Shown piece by piece: positions 14,605 through 22,215 of a stretch of DNA of 34,200 nucleotides. The position numbers and the translations under genes were made by a program. Within the stretch, counting starts at the first letter, position 1. Every line of letters begins with the position of its first letter. The stretch covers positions 13,874 through 48,073 of the forward strand of contig NZ_KI912613.1 of assembly GCF_000519325.1 (NCBI RefSeq), read 5' to 3'. The notes under the pieces are model-generated. The model was not told where the DNA came from. It was given only the letters and a program-made list of their open reading frames with translations, and did no database searches. This DNA is from Patulibacter minatonensis DSM 18081. Its GTDB lineage: Bacteria > Actinomycetota > Thermoleophilia > Solirubrobacterales > Solirubrobacteraceae.

Positions 14605-15359
14605 TCCAGCTTCCGCAGTTGCAGGAGAGCCTGCTGATCGCCAACGAGCGCCTGGTCGACCGGGCGCGCCGTCGGGCACGCCTGTTCCGCACGGGCCTCA
14701 TGACGAGCGCCGCCGTGGTCTCCGTGGGCGGCGTCGCCGCCGCCGGCATCGCGCTCTGGGACCCGCCGCTCGGGCACGAGGACGGGAACCGCCCCTCGCT
14801 CAGCTCCACGCCCGTGCCCGCCGAGCAGCGGGCCGTGCTCGGCGTGCTCCGACGCGAGCAGACCGCCGCGGACCGGACGGCGGTCGCCCGGCGGGCGCTG
14901 ACGGTCCTGACCCGGCCGTACCAGGGGATCCGCCTTGACGCGCTCCGTGTCGTCGTCCAGGGCCCGGGTGACGACGGCATCGTGCTGGCGTCCGTCGCGG
15001 ACCTCCAGCCGCGGACGGTGGTCCCCGCCACCGCCGCGAAGGACGCCCTGTGCGTGTACCTGGCGACGGGGCCCGACTCCAGCACGAAGTGCTTCGGGCT
15101 GACCGACGTGCGGCGGGGCACCGCCACGGGACGGACCGGGGATCTCGTCTGGGTGCTCCTGCCCGACGGTGTCGCGCGGGTCGTCGTCCACGAGCCCGGG
15201 GGCGCGGACCGCGAGGTGCCGGTGACCTCCAACGTGCTCGCCCTCGACGCGGGCGAGGTCGACCCGCGGGCCAGCGACCTCCGGTGGCTCGCGCAGGACG
15301 GCAGCGACGTGACGCCGAACGGTGCGCTGCCGCTGCTGGTGTTCCCGGAGGACCGGTAA
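14601..15359 (+). CDS. Single-pass membrane protein coupled to the ECF sigma factor; candidate anti-sigma or envelope sensor
   Basis: This 252-aa protein begins with a cytoplasmic segment of about 35 residues (IQLPQLQESLLIANERLVDR plus a very basic run), then one membrane helix (TSAAVVSVGGVAAAGIALW) and an exported domain of about 200 residues. The exported part contains AEQRAVLGVLRREQTAAD, Cys in LCVYL and TKCFG, and WVLLPDGVARVVV, echoing the 217-aa protein before the sigma gene. The ATG overlaps the sigma stop (ATGA); an in-frame ATG at 14595 is also possible. Topology and coupling resemble an anti-sigma factor, but the short cytoplasmic part has no zinc anti-sigma motif, so that role is inference. 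It converges on the next gene with a 19-bp gap. Confidence 0.78.
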   Translation: MIQLPQLQESLLIANERLVDRARRRARLFRTGLMTSAAVVSVGGVAAAGIALWDPPLGHEDGNRPSLSSTPVPAEQRAVLGVLRREQTAADRTAVARRALTVLTRPYQGIRLDALRVVVQGPGDDGIVLASVADLQPRTVVPATAAKDALCVYLATGPDSSTKCFGLTDVRRGTATGRTGDLVWVLLPDGVARVVVHEPGGADREVPVTSNVLALDAGEVDPRASDLRWLAQDGSDVTPNGALPLLVFPEDR

Positions 15360-15378
15360 GGCGGGCAGGCCGGCCGCG

Positions 15379-17013
15379 TCAGACCGCGGACCCGCCCCCG
15401 GCGCTCCGCAGCTCGGTCCAGTCGAGGTCGAAGACGTCGGGGTCCGCGGCGGCCCACCAGCGGCCCCAGTCGCCGGGAGCACCGCGGAGCAGCGCGCCGT
15501 CCTCCAGCGGGGCGTAGAGCTCCGCCAGGTTCTGGGAGGACTCGACCGAGATCCGGCGGCGCAGCTGCGAGCGCCGGAGGTCCGCGGGGTCGGTGACGCC
15601 CATCGCGGCCATCAGCCGCTGCGCGCTCTGGACCGTCGCCTGCTGGTACCGCGTGACGCGCGGCGCCTTGTCCGCCACGACGAGCGACCGGAAGCGCTTC
15701 GGGTCCTGCGTCGCGACCCCGGACGGGCACGTGTTCAGGTGGCAGCGCTCGGCCTGGATGCAGCCCAGCGCGAACATCATCGAGCGCGCCGCGTTCAGGA
15801 AGTCCGCCCCCTGGATCATCCGCTTGACCATGTCCGCGCCGGTGGCGACCTTGCCGCTCGCGCCGATCCTGATCCGGTCGCGCAGACCGCATCCCACGAG
15901 CGCGTCGGCGACGAACATCAGGCCCTCGGTGAGCGGCAGGCCGACGTGGTCCTCGAACTCGAGCGGTGCCGCACCGGTGCCGCCCTCGGCACCGTCGACG
16001 ATGATGAAGTCCGGCGTGATCCCGGTGTCGACCATCGCCTTGCAGACCGCCAGGAACTGCACGCGGGAGCCGACGCAGAGCTTGAAGCCGACGGGCTTGC
16101 CGCCGGCGAGCTCGCGCATCCGGGCGAGGAACGCCACCAGCTCGCGGGGCGTCGAGTAGACGCGGTGCCCGGGCGGCGAGGTGACGGTCCGCCCCTGCGG
16201 GACCTCGCGGGCCGCCGCGATCTCGGGCGTGACCTTGCCGCCGGGCAGCACCCCGCCGATCCCGGGCTTGGCGCCCTGGGAGACCTTGAGCGAGACCATC
16301 CGCACCTGCTCCCGCGCGGCCTGCTCGGCGAAGCGGTCGGGGTCGAAGTCGCCGTCCTTCGTGCGGCAGCCGAAGTAGCCGGTGCCGATCTCCCAGACGA
16401 GGTCGCCGCCGGGCTCCAGGTGGTACCTCGAGAGCCCGCCCTCCCCGGTGTCGTGGGCGAAGCCGCCCTCGCGGGCGCCCTGGTTCAGCGCCAGGATCGC
16501 GGGCCTCGAGAGTGCGCCGAAGCTCATGGCGGAGACGTTCAGGAGCGCCATCTCGTACGGGTGCGCGCAGTCGGGGCCGCCGATCCGGACGCGCGGCGGC
16601 GGCGCGTCCGCCGAGGGTGTCGGCGCCGGCGCCATCGAGTGCACGAGGTACTCGCGGCCGACGACGTCGAGGTCGAGCTCGGTGCCGAACGGGGACTCGG
16701 CCTCGTCGCCCTTCGCGCGCTCGTAGACGATGGTGCGGGTGTCGCGGTCGAAGGGCCGGCCGTCGGTGTCCGACTCGACGAAGTACTGCTGGATCTCGGG
16801 CCGCAGCGCCTCGGCGATCCATCGTCCGTGGCCGACGATCGGGTAGGTCCGCAGGACGACGTGCCGGGTCTGGACCAGGTCGTACGCCGCCAGGGCGGTG
16901 AGCGCCAGGAACGGCACGGCGGCCCACCACCAGCCGGCGCCGGACAGGATGGCGAGGAGCGTGGTGAGCGCCGCGACGGCGAGGGAGCCGGCGGCGGGGA
17001 GGTAGCGGAGCAT
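15379..17013 (-). CDS. FMN-binding glutamate-synthase-family protein (membrane-anchored GltB-like)
   Basis: This 544-aa protein resembles the central/FMN domain of glutamate synthase large subunit, as in the stand-alone YerD-type proteins. Two N-terminal hydrophobic segments (residues about 5-45) suggest membrane attachment. The barrel has MSFGALSRPAILALNQGAR, HDTGEGGLSRYH, VSLKVSQGAKPGIGGVLPGG, DGAEGGTGAAPLEF and RIRIGASGKVATGADMVKR. CIQAERCHLNTCPSGVATQ supplies the C-x5-C-x4-C cysteines of a 3Fe-4S cluster. No glutaminase domain is present, so ammonia or another partner would be the nitrogen source, or the reaction differs. The ATG is 6 nt after TATCCG, an imperfect -10. It is divergent from the histidine kinase gene, with 62 bp between starts. 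Confidence 0.9.
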   Translation of the reverse strand: MLRYLPAAGSLAVAALTTLLAILSGAGWWWAAVPFLALTALAAYDLVQTRHVVLRTYPIVGHGRWIAEALRPEIQQYFVESDTDGRPFDRDTRTIVYERAKGDEAESPFGTELDLDVVGREYLVHSMAPAPTPSADAPPPRVRIGGPDCAHPYEMALLNVSAMSFGALSRPAILALNQGAREGGFAHDTGEGGLSRYHLEPGGDLVWEIGTGYFGCRTKDGDFDPDRFAEQAAREQVRMVSLKVSQGAKPGIGGVLPGGKVTPEIAAAREVPQGRTVTSPPGHRVYSTPRELVAFLARMRELAGGKPVGFKLCVGSRVQFLAVCKAMVDTGITPDFIIVDGAEGGTGAAPLEFEDHVGLPLTEGLMFVADALVGCGLRDRIRIGASGKVATGADMVKRMIQGADFLNAARSMMFALGCIQAERCHLNTCPSGVATQDPKRFRSLVVADKAPRVTRYQQATVQSAQRLMAAMGVTDPADLRRSQLRRRISVESSQNLAELYAPLEDGALLRGAPGDWGRWWAAADPDVFDLDWTELRSAGGGSAV

Positions 17014-17061
17014 GCGGGACGGATACTCCCCGCGGACGACGACGGATCATCCGGGGCGACG

Positions 17062-17067
17062 TAGGGT
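17062..17067 (+). promoter_or_regulatory. -10 element TAGGGT, leaderless start predicted
   Basis: TAGGGT is followed by 8 nt and the histidine-kinase ATG at 17076, with no purine-rich ribosome site between. Confidence 0.55.
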
Positions 17068-17075
17068 GGTCCGCG

Positions 17076-18242
17076 ATGCCCGTCCGTCCCGGTCCCGAGC
17101 TCCGCGAGGCCGCGCTCCTGACCGGGGTGGCGGCCGCGCTGCTCGTCGACGGCGCGGTGGGGTCCGGCGACGGACTCTCGGTGGCCGGGGTGCTCGCCGT
17201 CGGCCTGGCCGTCGCGGTCCTCGCGGCGCGCCGGCGTGCGCCGCTCGTCGCGGTCCCGGCGATGTGCCTCGCGATCGCGGCGTGCCTGGCGACCCTGAGT
17301 CCCGGCGACACCGTCTTCCTCCCCGGCGGGATCGCCGCGTTCTCCGGCGCGCTGCACGGCGACCGCCGGCGGTCGCTCCTCCTGGCCGCGGTGCTCGTTC
17401 CCGTCGCCGCCGGACTCGTCGTCGGGTTCTCGAGCGACCTCGAGGTCGGGAAGATCCTCTTCAACGCCGGGGTCGTCGCCGGCGCCGTGGTGCTCGGCGA
17501 CAGCGTCCGGGCCCGCGCGGACGCCCGGCGCGCCGACGAGGAGCGCCGGGCCCAGGAGGACCGCGAGCGGGAGCTCGACGCCCGGAGGCGCGTGGCCGAG
17601 GAGCGCCTGCGGATCGCGCGCGACGTGCACGACGTCGTCGCCCACTCGATCGTCGCGATCAACGTCCAGGCCGGGGTCGCCGCCCACCTGCTGCACTCCC
17701 GGCCCGAGAACGCCGAGGCCGCGTTGAAGGAGATCAAGCGCGTCTCCGGCGCCGCGCTCCAGGACCTCCGCACCACGCTGGGCGTCCTCCGCGACGAGGA
17801 CGAGGCGGACGTCCCGCCCCTGCGCCCCGTCGATCCGCTCGGCCGCCTCGACGGGCTCGCGGAGCCCCTGCGCGCCGCCGGGGTCGACGTCCGCGTGCGG
17901 ATCGACGGCCCGCAAGGGGACGTGCCGACCGCGGTGGCGACCGCGGCGTACCGGATCGTGCAGGAGGCCCTGACCAACGTGCTGCGCCACGCGGACGCGC
18001 GGGCGGCGGGGGTCGACGTGGCGGTCGGGCGGGACGCGGTCGAGGTGGTCGTGACCGACGACGGCGGGGACGCGGAGGGCGCGGGGGCCGCCGGACCGAC
18101 GGACGGCGCGGGCGCCGGTCTCCGCGGGATGCGCGAGCGGGCCGCGGCGGTCGGCGGGACGGCCGAGGCCGGCCGTGCCGACGGCGCCTGGACCGTCCGC
18201 GCCCGCCTGCCGCTGCGCGCGGTCGCGGAGGGGACGTCGTGA
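17076..18242 (+). CDS. NarL-type (HisKA_3) sensor histidine kinase
   Basis: This membrane sensor kinase has 388 aa. About five or six hydrophobic helices fill residues 10-150 and there is no large external domain, so it probably senses within or at the membrane. A charged coiled coil (ADARRADEERRAQEDRERE) leads into the HisKA_3 dimerisation box RIARDVHDVVAHSIVAINVQ with His185 as the phosphorylated residue. The HATPase domain has the N-box IVQEALTNVLRHA and a Gly-rich GAGLRGMRERAAAVGG lid. It is translationally coupled to the response regulator (GTGA overlap). Together with the MMPL gene downstream it resembles envelope-stress pairs of actinobacteria in which the regulator controls an adjacent exporter. 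Confidence 0.93.
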   Translation: MPVRPGPELREAALLTGVAAALLVDGAVGSGDGLSVAGVLAVGLAVAVLAARRRAPLVAVPAMCLAIAACLATLSPGDTVFLPGGIAAFSGALHGDRRRSLLLAAVLVPVAAGLVVGFSSDLEVGKILFNAGVVAGAVVLGDSVRARADARRADEERRAQEDRERELDARRRVAEERLRIARDVHDVVAHSIVAINVQAGVAAHLLHSRPENAEAALKEIKRVSGAALQDLRTTLGVLRDEDEADVPPLRPVDPLGRLDGLAEPLRAAGVDVRVRIDGPQGDVPTAVATAAYRIVQEALTNVLRHADARAAGVDVAVGRDAVEVVVTDDGGDAEGAGAAGPTDGAGAGLRGMRERAAAVGGTAEAGRADGAWTVRARLPLRAVAEGTS

Positions 18243-18907
18243 CCGTCTCCGTCCTCCTCGCCGACGACCAGGGCCTCGTCCGCGCCGGCTTCTCCGCGCT
18301 GATCGCCGCCGAGGACGGGCTCGAGGTGTGCGCGGAGGTCGCCGACGGCGCCGCCGCGGTGGCCGCCGCGCGCGAGCACCGCCCCGACGTCGTGCTGATG
18401 GACGTCCGCATGCCCGTGATGGACGGCCTGGAGGCCACCGCGGCGATCACCGCCGACCCTGCGCTGGCGGGCGTGAAGGTGATCGTCCTGACGACGTTCG
18501 AGCTCGACGACTACGTCTTCGGCGCGCTGCGGGCAGGTGCCGCGGGGTTCCTCCTCAAGGACGTCGAGCCCGCCGACCTGCTCCGCGCCGTGCGCGTGGT
18601 CGCGGCCGGCGACGCGCTCCTGCACCCCCGCGTCACGCGCCGGCTGATCGCCGCGTTCGCCGCCCGCTCGGACGCCGAGCCGCTCGTCCGCCCCGCGGCC
18701 CTCGACGAGCTCACGGAGCGCGAGCTGGAGGTCCTCGTCCTCGTGGCCCGCGGCCGGTCGAACGCCGAGATCGCCGACGACCTGGTGATCTCTCCGCTGA
18801 CCGCGAAGACCCACGTCTCGCGGATCCTCATGAAGCTCGGCGCGCGGGACCGCACGCAGCTCGTCGTCACCGCGTACGAGGCCGGCGTCGTCGTGCCCGG
18901 CGCCTGA
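18239..18907 (+). CDS. NarL/LuxR-type response regulator
   Basis: This 222-aa DNA-binding partner of the upstream kinase has a receiver domain with the acidic pair in LLADDQGLVRAGF, phospho-acceptor Asp55 in VLMDVRMPVMDG, Thr in VLTTFELDDY and Lys in GFLLKDVEP. The output domain is a LuxR-type helix-turn-helix: LTERELEVLVLVARGRSNAE and IADDLVISPLTAKTHVSRIL. The GTG start overlaps the kinase stop by 4 nt. The likely target is the MMPL gene, since a perfect 18-bp palindrome, the form of site such dimers bind, lies 17 bp past this stop. Confidence 0.94.
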   Translation: MTVSVLLADDQGLVRAGFSALIAAEDGLEVCAEVADGAAAVAAAREHRPDVVLMDVRMPVMDGLEATAAITADPALAGVKVIVLTTFELDDYVFGALRAGAAGFLLKDVEPADLLRAVRVVAAGDALLHPRVTRRLIAAFAARSDAEPLVRPAALDELTERELEVLVLVARGRSNAEIADDLVISPLTAKTHVSRILMKLGARDRTQLVVTAYEAGVVVPGA

Positions 18908-18923
18908 GCCGCCGCCCGACGCC

Positions 18924-18941
18924 GTACTCCGCGCGGAGTAC
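18924..18941. promoter_or_regulatory. Perfect 18-bp palindrome, candidate response-regulator operator
   Basis: GTACTCCGC followed by GCGGAGTAC is a perfect dyad centred between 18932 and 18933. There is no U-tract, so a terminator is unlikely. A -10-like TAGCGT lies at 18987-18992. If that is used, the palindrome sits near -66, a typical activator position for LuxR-type regulators. Confidence 0.6.
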
Positions 18942-19026
18942 GCCCGGTGCGTCCGCGCCGCCGACGACGCGCCGGACCCCCGCTCGTAGCGTCGTGGTCG
19001 ACCCTCCCCCACCCCCGGAGCCGACC

Positions 19027-21174
19027 ATGCACCAGACATCCGAAGCCCCCGACAGGACCCCGCTCGGACGCCTCGCGTCCGTGGCCTTCCGGCGACGCAG
19101 GACGGTCGTCCTCGGCTGGCTCGTGGCGCTCGTCGTCGCGACCGTCGCCTCGATGCAGCTGGGCGGCGACTTCGTCGTCAGCTACGACACCCCCGGCTCG
19201 GAGTCGCAGGCGGCCACGCGGACGATCGACCGCGAGTTCGGCGGCCGCTCGACCGACGAGGTCGAGATCGTCTGGAAGGACGCGGCCGGGGCCGACCGGC
19301 CACGGGCCACCGCCACGATCGACGGGCTGCTCGCCCGCACCGAGCGGCTCCCCGGCGTCGGGGACGGCGTCACGACGAAGGACGCCGCCGTGTCCCGCGA
19401 CGGGACCACGGCCGTCGTCCGCATCCCGCTGACCGAGGACCACCAGGCGGTCCCGGAGTCCACGGGCACGGCGCTCATGGACCTCGCGTCGCGGGCGTCG
19501 GACGACGGCGTGCGGACGTACGCGTCCGGCGGGATCTCCGGGATGGAGGAGGAGGCCGGCATGTCGTCGGAGATCGCGGGCTTCGCGGTCGCGGCGATCG
19601 TCCTGCTGCTGACGTTCGGCTCCGCGGTCGCGGCCGGGCTGCCGCTCGTCGTCGCGCTGATGGGCGTCGGCGTGGCGCTCGGCGTCGGTGGCCTGCTCGC
19701 CGCCGTGGTCGACACGCCCGACTGGGCCGTCCAGATGGCCCTGATGCTCGGCGTCGGCGTCGGAATCGACTACGCCCTGATCATCATCACCCGCTTCCGG
19801 ACCGCGCGGGCCGCGGGCCGGGCGCCGCACGACGCGACCGTCGAGGCGATGACCACCGCCGGGCGGTCCGTCCTGGTCGCCGGCGGGACGGTGGTCGTGT
19901 CGCTGCTCGGCCTGTACCTCATGGGCCTGCCGTACCTCCACGGCGTCGCCCTGGCGTCCAGCGCGTCGGTGCTCGTGGTCCTGGCCGCGTCGCTGACGCT
20001 GCTCCCGGCGCTCCTCGGGTTCGCGGGACGGCGGATCGAGCGCCTGCGGATCCTCGGGGTGCGCACCGAGCCGCGCGACCCGGACGGTGCACCGGGCGCG
20101 CGGTGGGCCCGGCGCGTCCAGCGACGGCCGGTGCTCGCGACCGTGCTCTCCCTCGCGCTGCTCGCGCTGCTCGCGGCGCCCGCCACCACCCTGCGGTTCG
20201 GGTTCCCCGACGCCGGCAACGACGCCACGGGCACCGCGAAGCGGGAGGCCTACGACCTCGTGACCGCCGGCTTCGGCCCGGGGCAGAACGGCCCGCTGGT
20301 CGCGGTCGCCGCCACGCCGCGGGGCGCGGCGGACCGCCCCGCGCTGGAGCGCCTCGCGTCCGGCCTGCGCGCGGACCGCGGGGTGGCGTCGGTCGGCGCG
20401 CCCGTCGCCAACGACCGCGGCACGGCGGCGCTGATCCAGGTCGTCCCGCGGACCTCGCCGCAGAGCACCGCGACGAAGGACCTCGTCGAGCGGCTCCGGG
20501 ACGGACCGTTGCACCGCGCCGGTCTGCAGGTCGACCTCGGCGGGGCGACCGCGAGCGCCGTCGACCAGGGCGTCGCGACGGCGGACCGGCTGCCGCTCTT
20601 CGTCGGCGGGGTCGTCCTGATCTCGTTCCTGCTGCTCGTCGCCGCGTTCCGGGCGCCGGTCGTCGCGGCCAAGGCGGGCGTGATGAACCTGCTCTCGATC
20701 GGCGCGGCCTTCGGCGTCGTGGGGCTCGTGGCCCAGGGCGGCTGGGCCGGGCAGCTCGTCGGCATCGACACGCCGCTGCCCGTGCCGCCGTTCATCCCGG
20801 TGATCATGTTCGCCGCGCTGTTCGGGCTGTCGATGGACTACGAGGTGTTCCTCATGTCGGCGATCCGGGAGCGGTTCGCGCGGCACGGCGACGCCGGCGC
20901 GGCGGTCGCGGAGGGCGTGGCCCGCACCGCACGGGTGATCACCGCCGCGGCCGCGATCATGGTCGCCGTCTTCGCGGCGTTCGCGCTCAGCCCGGAGGTC
21001 TTCCTCAAGCTCATGGGCCTGGGACTGGCGACCGCGATCCTCGTCGACGCGACGATCGTCCGGATGGTGCTCGTGCCCGCCGTGATGCAGCTCCTGGGCG
21101 CCCGCGCCTGGTGGTCGCCGCGGTGGCTGCGGGACCGCCGCGGGCGAGCGACGTCGCCGGTGGCGGCGGACTGA
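19027..21174 (+). CDS. MMPL-family RND transporter
   Basis: This 715-aa proton-driven inner-membrane exporter is of the MmpL/YdfJ type. It has the two-repeat layout: helix 1 (TVVLGWLVALVVATVASMQL), a periplasmic domain (about residues 58-170), five or six helices, a cytoplasmic linker, then a second helix-domain-helices set. Family signatures are GVGVGIDYALIIITRFR in the first half and FGLSMDYEVFLMSAIRERF in the second, with the membrane-embedded Asp-Tyr pairs used for proton relay. The ATG has CCGGAG upstream. It follows a histidine kinase/response regulator pair and a palindromic operator, so I infer induction by that system. Substrates of this family range from lipids to antibiotics; none can be assigned. 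Confidence 0.92.
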   Translation: MHQTSEAPDRTPLGRLASVAFRRRRTVVLGWLVALVVATVASMQLGGDFVVSYDTPGSESQAATRTIDREFGGRSTDEVEIVWKDAAGADRPRATATIDGLLARTERLPGVGDGVTTKDAAVSRDGTTAVVRIPLTEDHQAVPESTGTALMDLASRASDDGVRTYASGGISGMEEEAGMSSEIAGFAVAAIVLLLTFGSAVAAGLPLVVALMGVGVALGVGGLLAAVVDTPDWAVQMALMLGVGVGIDYALIIITRFRTARAAGRAPHDATVEAMTTAGRSVLVAGGTVVVSLLGLYLMGLPYLHGVALASSASVLVVLAASLTLLPALLGFAGRRIERLRILGVRTEPRDPDGAPGARWARRVQRRPVLATVLSLALLALLAAPATTLRFGFPDAGNDATGTAKREAYDLVTAGFGPGQNGPLVAVAATPRGAADRPALERLASGLRADRGVASVGAPVANDRGTAALIQVVPRTSPQSTATKDLVERLRDGPLHRAGLQVDLGGATASAVDQGVATADRLPLFVGGVVLISFLLLVAAFRAPVVAAKAGVMNLLSIGAAFGVVGLVAQGGWAGQLVGIDTPLPVPPFIPVIMFAALFGLSMDYEVFLMSAIRERFARHGDAGAAVAEGVARTARVITAAAAIMVAVFAAFALSPEVFLKLMGLGLATAILVDATIVRMVLVPAVMQLLGARAWWSPRWLRDRRGRATSPVAAD

Positions 21175-21185
21175 GCGACGAGTGG

Positions 21186-21212
21186 GCGGGCGGGGCCTCC
21201 GGTCCCGCCCGC
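21186..21212. terminator. Strong hairpin between convergent MMPL and protease genes
   Basis: GCGGGCGGG (21186-21194) and CCCGCCCGC (21204-21212) are perfectly complementary, and the 9-nt loop can pair further. It lies 12 nt after the MMPL stop and 34 nt after the protease stop in the other direction. It is a probable bidirectional terminator of the U-tract-free type. Confidence 0.6.
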
Positions 21213-21245
21213 GGCGCCGCCCGGGAGCCTCGCCGTCGGAGCGGC

Positions 21246-22112
21246 TCAGAACCGACCGGGGACGAACGGCTCCTCGATCGGGACCGTCGTCCACCCCGGA
21301 TCGGTGGCCTCGAGGAACCGGCGCTCCGCGGAGACGCGGGCGAAGACCTCGGGGTCGCCATCGCGGGTCCCGCACGCCACGCCCCACGAGTCGACCCCGA
21401 CGACGACGGTCCGGCCCCGGGGCGTCGTCCGGGTCAGGGGCGCCCCGCTGTCCCCGTAGCACCCGGACGCGAACGGCCGGCGCCCGTCGGCGTCCTGGGT
21501 GCAGAGCATCACGCGGCCGCGGTACTGGGCGCCCTGGCCGGGGGCCGCGCGCCCGAGCTCGCGCCGGCAGACCGCGGCGGACCGCACCACCAGCCTCGCG
21601 CGACGGAGCACCCCGTAGTCGCCGGGACGGTCCGCCCTGCCGGTGCCGTACCCGGAGAGCTCGACCTCCTGCCCCGCCCGGACGTGCCCGCGGGCGACCG
21701 CGATCGGCCGGACCCCGGTCACGTCGCGGTCGAGCTCGACCAGTCCGAGATCGCGGTAGGGCTCGGCGGGGAAGTCGGGCGTCAGGTACTGGAACCGGGG
21801 ATGACGGGCGACCCGGACGGCGACGTACCGCGCGCCCCCGATCCGCACCGCCGTCGTCCCGGGCACGACGTGCGAGACGCAGTGCGCCGCCGTCAGCAGC
21901 CGCCGCGGGGCGACGAGCGTCGCGGTGCAGGCCTCCGCGAGCCGCACGACCGCGGGCCGGCTCGACGGCTCGACCCGCACGCCGGACACGATCGCGGCCG
22001 GCGCCGCCACGATCGGCATGCCGATCAGCGTCCAGACGAGCACCGCGGCGCCGGCCACGGCCCGCACGACGATCGGGCCGCGGGGCCGGAGGCCGACGAG
22101 GACTCGGGACAT
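21246..22112 (-). CDS. Secreted trypsin-like serine protease (S1 family)
   Basis: This 288-aa exported protease has an N-terminal hydrophobic segment (VVRAVAGAAVLVWTLIG then MPIVAAPAA) as signal peptide or anchor. The chymotrypsin triad is complete: His77 in LLTAAHCVS, Asp121 in YRDLGLVEL and Ser222 in SGCYGDSGAPL. Two Cys flank the active site as in the family, and GVDSWGVACG matches the substrate-pocket strand. The mature domain begins around AIVSGVRV, like the activated N-terminus of trypsins. ATG 22112 is preferred over the adjacent GTG because TAGGCT lies exactly 6 nt upstream. It is divergent from the cutinase fusion gene. Confidence 0.92.
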   Translation of the reverse strand: MSRVLVGLRPRGPIVVRAVAGAAVLVWTLIGMPIVAAPAAIVSGVRVEPSSRPAVVRLAEACTATLVAPRRLLTAAHCVSHVVPGTTAVRIGGARYVAVRVARHPRFQYLTPDFPAEPYRDLGLVELDRDVTGVRPIAVARGHVRAGQEVELSGYGTGRADRPGDYGVLRRARLVVRSAAVCRRELGRAAPGQGAQYRGRVMLCTQDADGRRPFASGCYGDSGAPLTRTTPRGRTVVVGVDSWGVACGTRDGDPEVFARVSAERRFLEATDPGWTTVPIEEPFVPGRF

Positions 22113-22118
22113 CACCGC

Positions 22119-22124
22119 AGCCTA
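22119..22124 (-). promoter_or_regulatory. -10 element TAGGCT of the protease gene
   Basis: On the minus strand TAGGCT is followed by GCGGTG and then ATG at 22112. This fits a leaderless mRNA and decides between the GTG and ATG candidates. Confidence 0.6.
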
Positions 22125-22215
22125 GACGGGACCGCGGCCGACGCGCCGCGGCGAACGCTCAAGATCCGTCGTCTGGCGGATGGTCGCGTCCGCGCGACGC
22201 TGGTGTACTCGGGCG

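Noticed and set aside
18924-18941. Palindrome as intrinsic terminator of the response regulator
   Set aside because: No U-tract follows, and its place and symmetry fit an operator better, though attenuation is not excluded.
14399-19039. 1546-aa minus-strand open frame
   Set aside because: It runs antisense through the glutamate-synthase-like gene, the kinase, the regulator and part of the sigma cluster; its composition is low-complexity and it has no domain.
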